Below are positions 61,091 through 64,000 of a stretch of 64,000 bases of DNA, one piece after another. Under the pieces are notes generated by a model. The model was not told the origin of the DNA, ran no database searches, and was given only the letters and a program-made list of their open reading frames with translations. This DNA comes from Verrucomicrobiaceae bacterium UBA1938 (GTDB taxonomy: Bacteria > Verrucomicrobiota > Verrucomicrobiia > Verrucomicrobiales > Verrucomicrobiaceae). Each line of letters opens with the position of its first letter. Position 1 is the first letter of the stretch. The DNA lies in contig DDFC01000039.1 in assembly GCA_002336895.1 (NCBI GenBank), forward strand, positions 91,748-155,747, written 5' to 3'. The translations under genes were made by a program, and so were the position numbers.

Positions 61091-63955
61091 ATGCCCGACT
61101 CCGCAGACCTCGACCACGCACCCAGCCTGCCACGCCGAAACTGGGCGTCCATCGTGCTCGTGCTGTTCGTGCAGGCCATGAACTCCTTCAGCGACAACTT
61201 CGTCAAGATGTTGCTCATCGCCCTGTCCATCATCATCGCCAAGGACTCCTGGGTCGGCCGCCACATGGAGCTCTGGCTCGGCGCCATCTTCTCCCTTCCC
61301 TACATGATCTTCGCCCCCCTCGCGGGCTACTGGTCAGACCGTTTCTCCAAGCGCAACGTCATCGTCTGGATGCAGGTCATGCAGATCATCTGCTTCATCT
61401 GGCTCTCCCTCGCCCTGTGGATGAAGCGCGTGCCCGGCTCCCTCGAGATCTCCCTCGTCGGCTTCTTTGTCCTCGCCGTCCAGGCCGCCGTCCTCAGCCC
61501 GGCCAAGATGGGCATCATGAAGGAGCTCGCCGGTTCCCGCCGTCTCGGCCAGGTCTCCGGCTGGCTCCAGGTCACCATGCTCGCGGGCATCCTCGGCGGC
61601 ATGTGGGCCGGCGGCGTCTGGTACGGCACCGAGTATGAAAAGACCCACGATGCCTGGATGTCCGCGCTCTGGCCCCTCATCGTCATCAGCATCTTCGGCA
61701 TCGTCGAGCTCATCGCCTCCATCTGCATCCAGCCCACCCCCTCCCACACCGAGGTCCACTGGCGCAAAGGCATGGCCCTCGAGCACTTCGAGAGCCTCAA
61801 AATCGTCTTCCGCCGCCGTTCCATCCGTCTCGCCGCACTCGGCGTCACCTACTTCTGGTTCATCTCCAATGCCCTCAGCTTCATCCTCGTCACCCTGACC
61901 AAGGAGCTCCACCCCGACACCGGCCACGGAGACGGCCCCATGGAGCTCGCCAAGGTCGCCGGCATCCTCGGCATCGGCGTCATCAGCGGCAGCTTCTTCG
62001 CCTCCCACATCTCCAGAAACCGCATCGAGCTCGGCCTCATCCCCCTCGGCGGCTTCGGCCTCGTCGCCGGTCTCCTCTGGTCCGGCCTCGCCCCCCTCGG
62101 CAGCAGCTGGATGTACGCAGGCATCATCTTCACCGGCGCCGCAGGCGGCTGCTTCATGGTCCCCCTCTACGCCTTCGCTCAGGACAAGGCGGAAAAGCAG
62201 GAAAAAGCCCGCATCCATGCCGGCATGAACCTCATGGACTGCCTCGGCACCCTCGTCGCCGTCGCCATCGTCGCCCTCATGAAGTGGCTCGATCTCCACT
62301 CCTCCACCCAGTTCCTCATCCTTGCCATCCCCACCTTCGCAGCCGCCGTTTACATCATGCGCCTGCTGCCCCAGGACCTCGTGCGCTTCCTCATGCTCGC
62401 CGCCGTCCGCTTCCTCTATCGTGTAAAGCCCGTCCACGTTGAGCGCATCCCCGCCACCGGCGGCGTCCTCCTTTTGCCCAATCACGTCAGCTACGTCGAT
62501 GCCCTCATCGTCGGCTCCGCCAGCCGCCGCCCCGTCCGCTTCGTCATGTGGGACGCCCTCTACAATCTCTGGTGGCTCAAATGGCTCATGCGCCTCGTCG
62601 GCACCGTCCCCATCTCCGCCACCCGTGCCAAGGACGCCGTCCGCGCCGTCGCCGCCGCTCTCAAAGAGGGCGAGATCGTCTGCCTCTTCCCCGAAGGCCA
62701 GATCACCCGCCACGGCATGATCAATGAGCTCCGCCGCGGCTTCGAGCTCATGGCCCGTCAGGCCGATGCCCAGGTCGTCCCCGTCTATCTCGACGGCCTC
62801 TACGGCAGCATCTTCTCCTTCCAGGGCGGCAAATTCTTCACCAAGCGCCCCAAGCACATCCGCTACCCCGTCTCAGTCCACTTCGGCCAGCCCCTCGCCC
62901 CACGCGCCGCCACCGCCGAGGCCGTCCGCCAGTCCATGCTGCAGCTCAGCAGCTCCGCCTTCCTCCAGCGCAAAAGCTGGCTCCACGCAGAGGCCGACCT
63001 CCCAGCCTTCGCCAATGCCCTCCGCCTCGCCGAAGTCGAGTGGCATCAGGCAGGCGATGTCTTCCTCTCCCTCGAGCCCGAGGGCAGCATCATCCACCGC
63101 ACCGTCAAAGCCCTCACCCAGGTGATGCCCGGCACCAAATTTATCGAGCACCCCACCGACGCCCACGCCACCCACATCGTCGCCTTCTGCACCCGCGCCA
63201 CCCTCCCCAGCCTCACCGGCCACGAGCGCCTCGTCTTCTGCCTCGACAGCGATCCAGTCGATCTTCCTCCCGTGGGCTACGTAGCTTTAGCGAAGGAGGC
63301 TCCTCCTCCTCTTACTCCTCCTCCCTCGGGCTACGACTCGTCCTCCGACTCGTCCTTCGTAGCTTCAGCGAAGGAGGAAGCTTTAGCGAAGGAGGCTCCT
63401 CCCTTGTCCGACTCCCCGGCCCAGCCTCAGCCCCCCAGCTTGGGCTACGACTCGTCCTTCGTAGCTTCAGCAAAGGAGGAAGCTTCAGCCAACGCCCCAA
63501 GGACCGGGGGTCTCCGACCCCCACTCTGTCCTCAGCCCTCGCCCGGATCTCCGTCTCCCTCCCCCAGCTTGGGCTACGACTCGTCCTTCGTAGCTTTAGC
63601 GAAGGAGGAAGCTTTAGCAAATGAGGCTCCTCCCTTGTCCGACTCCCCGGCCCAGCCTCAGCCCCCCAGCTTGGGCTTCGAAGCTTTAGCGAAGGAGGCC
63701 CTCCGCGGCTACATCGATCCCCTCACCTCCCTCCTCCTCAGCACCGAGACCCCCAACCCGCCCATGCCCGCCGGCGACAAAGACGAGCAGCTCGGCCGCA
63801 AACCCAACTCCCTCGGCCGCCTCCTCCCCGGCCTCGCCATCCAGCCCACCCCCGAAGGCCTCCACATCACCGGCCTCCTCCCCAAAGACGACCGCACCAT
63901 CAGCCTCTCAGGCATGAAAGTGGACGAGCACGGCTTTTTGGTGGCCACGGTTTGA
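61091..63955 (+). CDS. MFS transporter / PlsC acyltransferase fusion with repeat-derived insert
   Basis: A 954-residue protein. Residues 1-430 form an LplT-like major facilitator domain of about twelve helices (QAMNSFSDNFVKMLLIAL at the start). A PlsC acyltransferase follows with NHVSYVD near 464 (HxxxxD) and FPEGQITR near 533. The fused LplT-Aas arrangement recycles lysophospholipids, but the AMP-binding acyl-ACP synthetase part of Aas is missing. Residues about 727-870 are low-complexity, with repeated GYDSSFVA, AKEEA and SDSPAQPQPPSLG, encoded by nucleotide repeats. A short folded-looking tail ends it. It follows ispD by eight bases. Confidence 0.88.
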   Translation: MPDSADLDHAPSLPRRNWASIVLVLFVQAMNSFSDNFVKMLLIALSIIIAKDSWVGRHMELWLGAIFSLPYMIFAPLAGYWSDRFSKRNVIVWMQVMQIICFIWLSLALWMKRVPGSLEISLVGFFVLAVQAAVLSPAKMGIMKELAGSRRLGQVSGWLQVTMLAGILGGMWAGGVWYGTEYEKTHDAWMSALWPLIVISIFGIVELIASICIQPTPSHTEVHWRKGMALEHFESLKIVFRRRSIRLAALGVTYFWFISNALSFILVTLTKELHPDTGHGDGPMELAKVAGILGIGVISGSFFASHISRNRIELGLIPLGGFGLVAGLLWSGLAPLGSSWMYAGIIFTGAAGGCFMVPLYAFAQDKAEKQEKARIHAGMNLMDCLGTLVAVAIVALMKWLDLHSSTQFLILAIPTFAAAVYIMRLLPQDLVRFLMLAAVRFLYRVKPVHVERIPATGGVLLLPNHVSYVDALIVGSASRRPVRFVMWDALYNLWWLKWLMRLVGTVPISATRAKDAVRAVAAALKEGEIVCLFPEGQITRHGMINELRRGFELMARQADAQVVPVYLDGLYGSIFSFQGGKFFTKRPKHIRYPVSVHFGQPLAPRAATAEAVRQSMLQLSSSAFLQRKSWLHAEADLPAFANALRLAEVEWHQAGDVFLSLEPEGSIIHRTVKALTQVMPGTKFIEHPTDAHATHIVAFCTRATLPSLTGHERLVFCLDSDPVDLPPVGYVALAKEAPPPLTPPPSGYDSSSDSSFVASAKEEALAKEAPPLSDSPAQPQPPSLGYDSSFVASAKEEASANAPRTGGLRPPLCPQPSPGSPSPSPSLGYDSSFVALAKEEALANEAPPLSDSPAQPQPPSLGFEALAKEALRGYIDPLTSLLLSTETPNPPMPAGDKDEQLGRKPNSLGRLLPGLAIQPTPEGLHITGLLPKDDRTISLSGMKVDEHGFLVATV
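63274..63700 (+). repeat. In-frame tandem/dispersed repeat array within the MFS-PlsC gene
   Basis: The motif GTAGCTTYAGCRAAGGAGG occurs at 63281, 63359, 63461 and 63590, with AGCTTTAGC variants at 63380, 63610 and 63682. CCTTCG and CGAAGG arms make each a short hairpin. A perfect 55-base direct repeat lies at 63392-63446 and 63623-63677. The array preserves the reading frame. Confidence 0.8.
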
Positions 63956-63983
63956 TTCTGATTCGCGGTCATTCTCGGCCAAT

Positions 63984-64000
63984 GGATGGCGGAGCCATCC
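63984..64000. terminator. Perfect hairpin after the MFS-PlsC gene, at the window edge
   Basis: GGATGGC-GGA-GCCATCC has perfect seven-base arms, 29 bases after the stop. It may be a terminator or the start of another dispersed repeat; the window ends within it, so any T-run cannot be seen. Confidence 0.35.

Overview
The window reads as a chromosomal segment of a high-GC Verrucomicrobiota bacterium, most like Prosthecobacter or Verrucomicrobium. The main evidence is a PSCyt1/DUF1549/DUF1553 heme protein with tandem DUF1501 proteins, a Tat-exported Gfo/Idh/MocA oxidoreductase, two MoxR/DUF58/VWA-type loci, Uma2 and DUF433/DUF5615 genes, and many small dispersed repeats. This is inference from gene content; no rRNA is present to confirm it. 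Coding density is high, no gene-free gap exceeds 300 bases, and I saw no tRNA, rRNA, CRISPR array, prophage or insertion sequence.

Layout. 1-7.6 kb (+): end of a MoxR ATPase, DUF58, then two membrane VWA proteins, with a small membrane ORF plus Uma2 gene and a DUF433/DUF5615 pair lodged between the core genes, then a DUF167 gene. 7.5-11.4 kb: assorted single genes (small membrane protein, LURP-one/Tubby-like protein, UPF0261) and a two-gene unit with an AbiEii-like nucleotidyltransferase. 11.5-17.1 kb: purL, a membrane-anchored alpha/beta hydrolase, and a multi-TM/TPR protein resembling O-mannosyltransferases. 17.2-22.2 kb (-): a tightly overlapping six-gene operon of sugar aminotransferase, methyltransferase, glycosyltransferase, sugar ketoisomerase cupin, histidine kinase and LuxR-type regulator. 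22.3-29.3 kb (-): a second MoxR operon (RDD, SpoIIM-like, DUF4129, DUF4350, MoxR, DUF58).

29.4-32.1 kb: DUF5362 protein, HemW-like radical SAM protein and a divergent squalene/phytoene synthase. 32.1-38.6 kb (-): TetR regulator and a complete RND efflux pump, with palindromic candidate operators. 38.8-41.0 kb: MazE-like/Doc toxin-antitoxin pair and an NtrC-type regulator. 41.0-43.3 kb (-): a J-domain/RDD fusion and queF-queC. 43.4-51.2 kb (+): IclR regulator coupled to a PSD1 heme protein, a four-helix-bundle gene framed by inverted heptamer repeats, and two DUF1501 proteins. 51.4-55.8 kb (-): oxidoreductase between palindromic repeats, MogA/MoaB, and a Prc-type protease. 55.9-64 kb: MBL hydrolase, rlmN, DUF1361, DCC protein, PIG-L deacetylase, yqeY, ispD and an MFS-PlsC fusion carrying a repeat-derived insert.

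The most unusual material is repeat biology. Heptamer arrays (GTTCNNN or ATTCNNN, period 7) occupy three intergenic gaps, one framing a four-helix-bundle gene and one apparently empty. Palindromic elements bracket the oxidoreductase gene. Dispersed GC-rich repeats appear to have become in-frame protein sequence in two genes.
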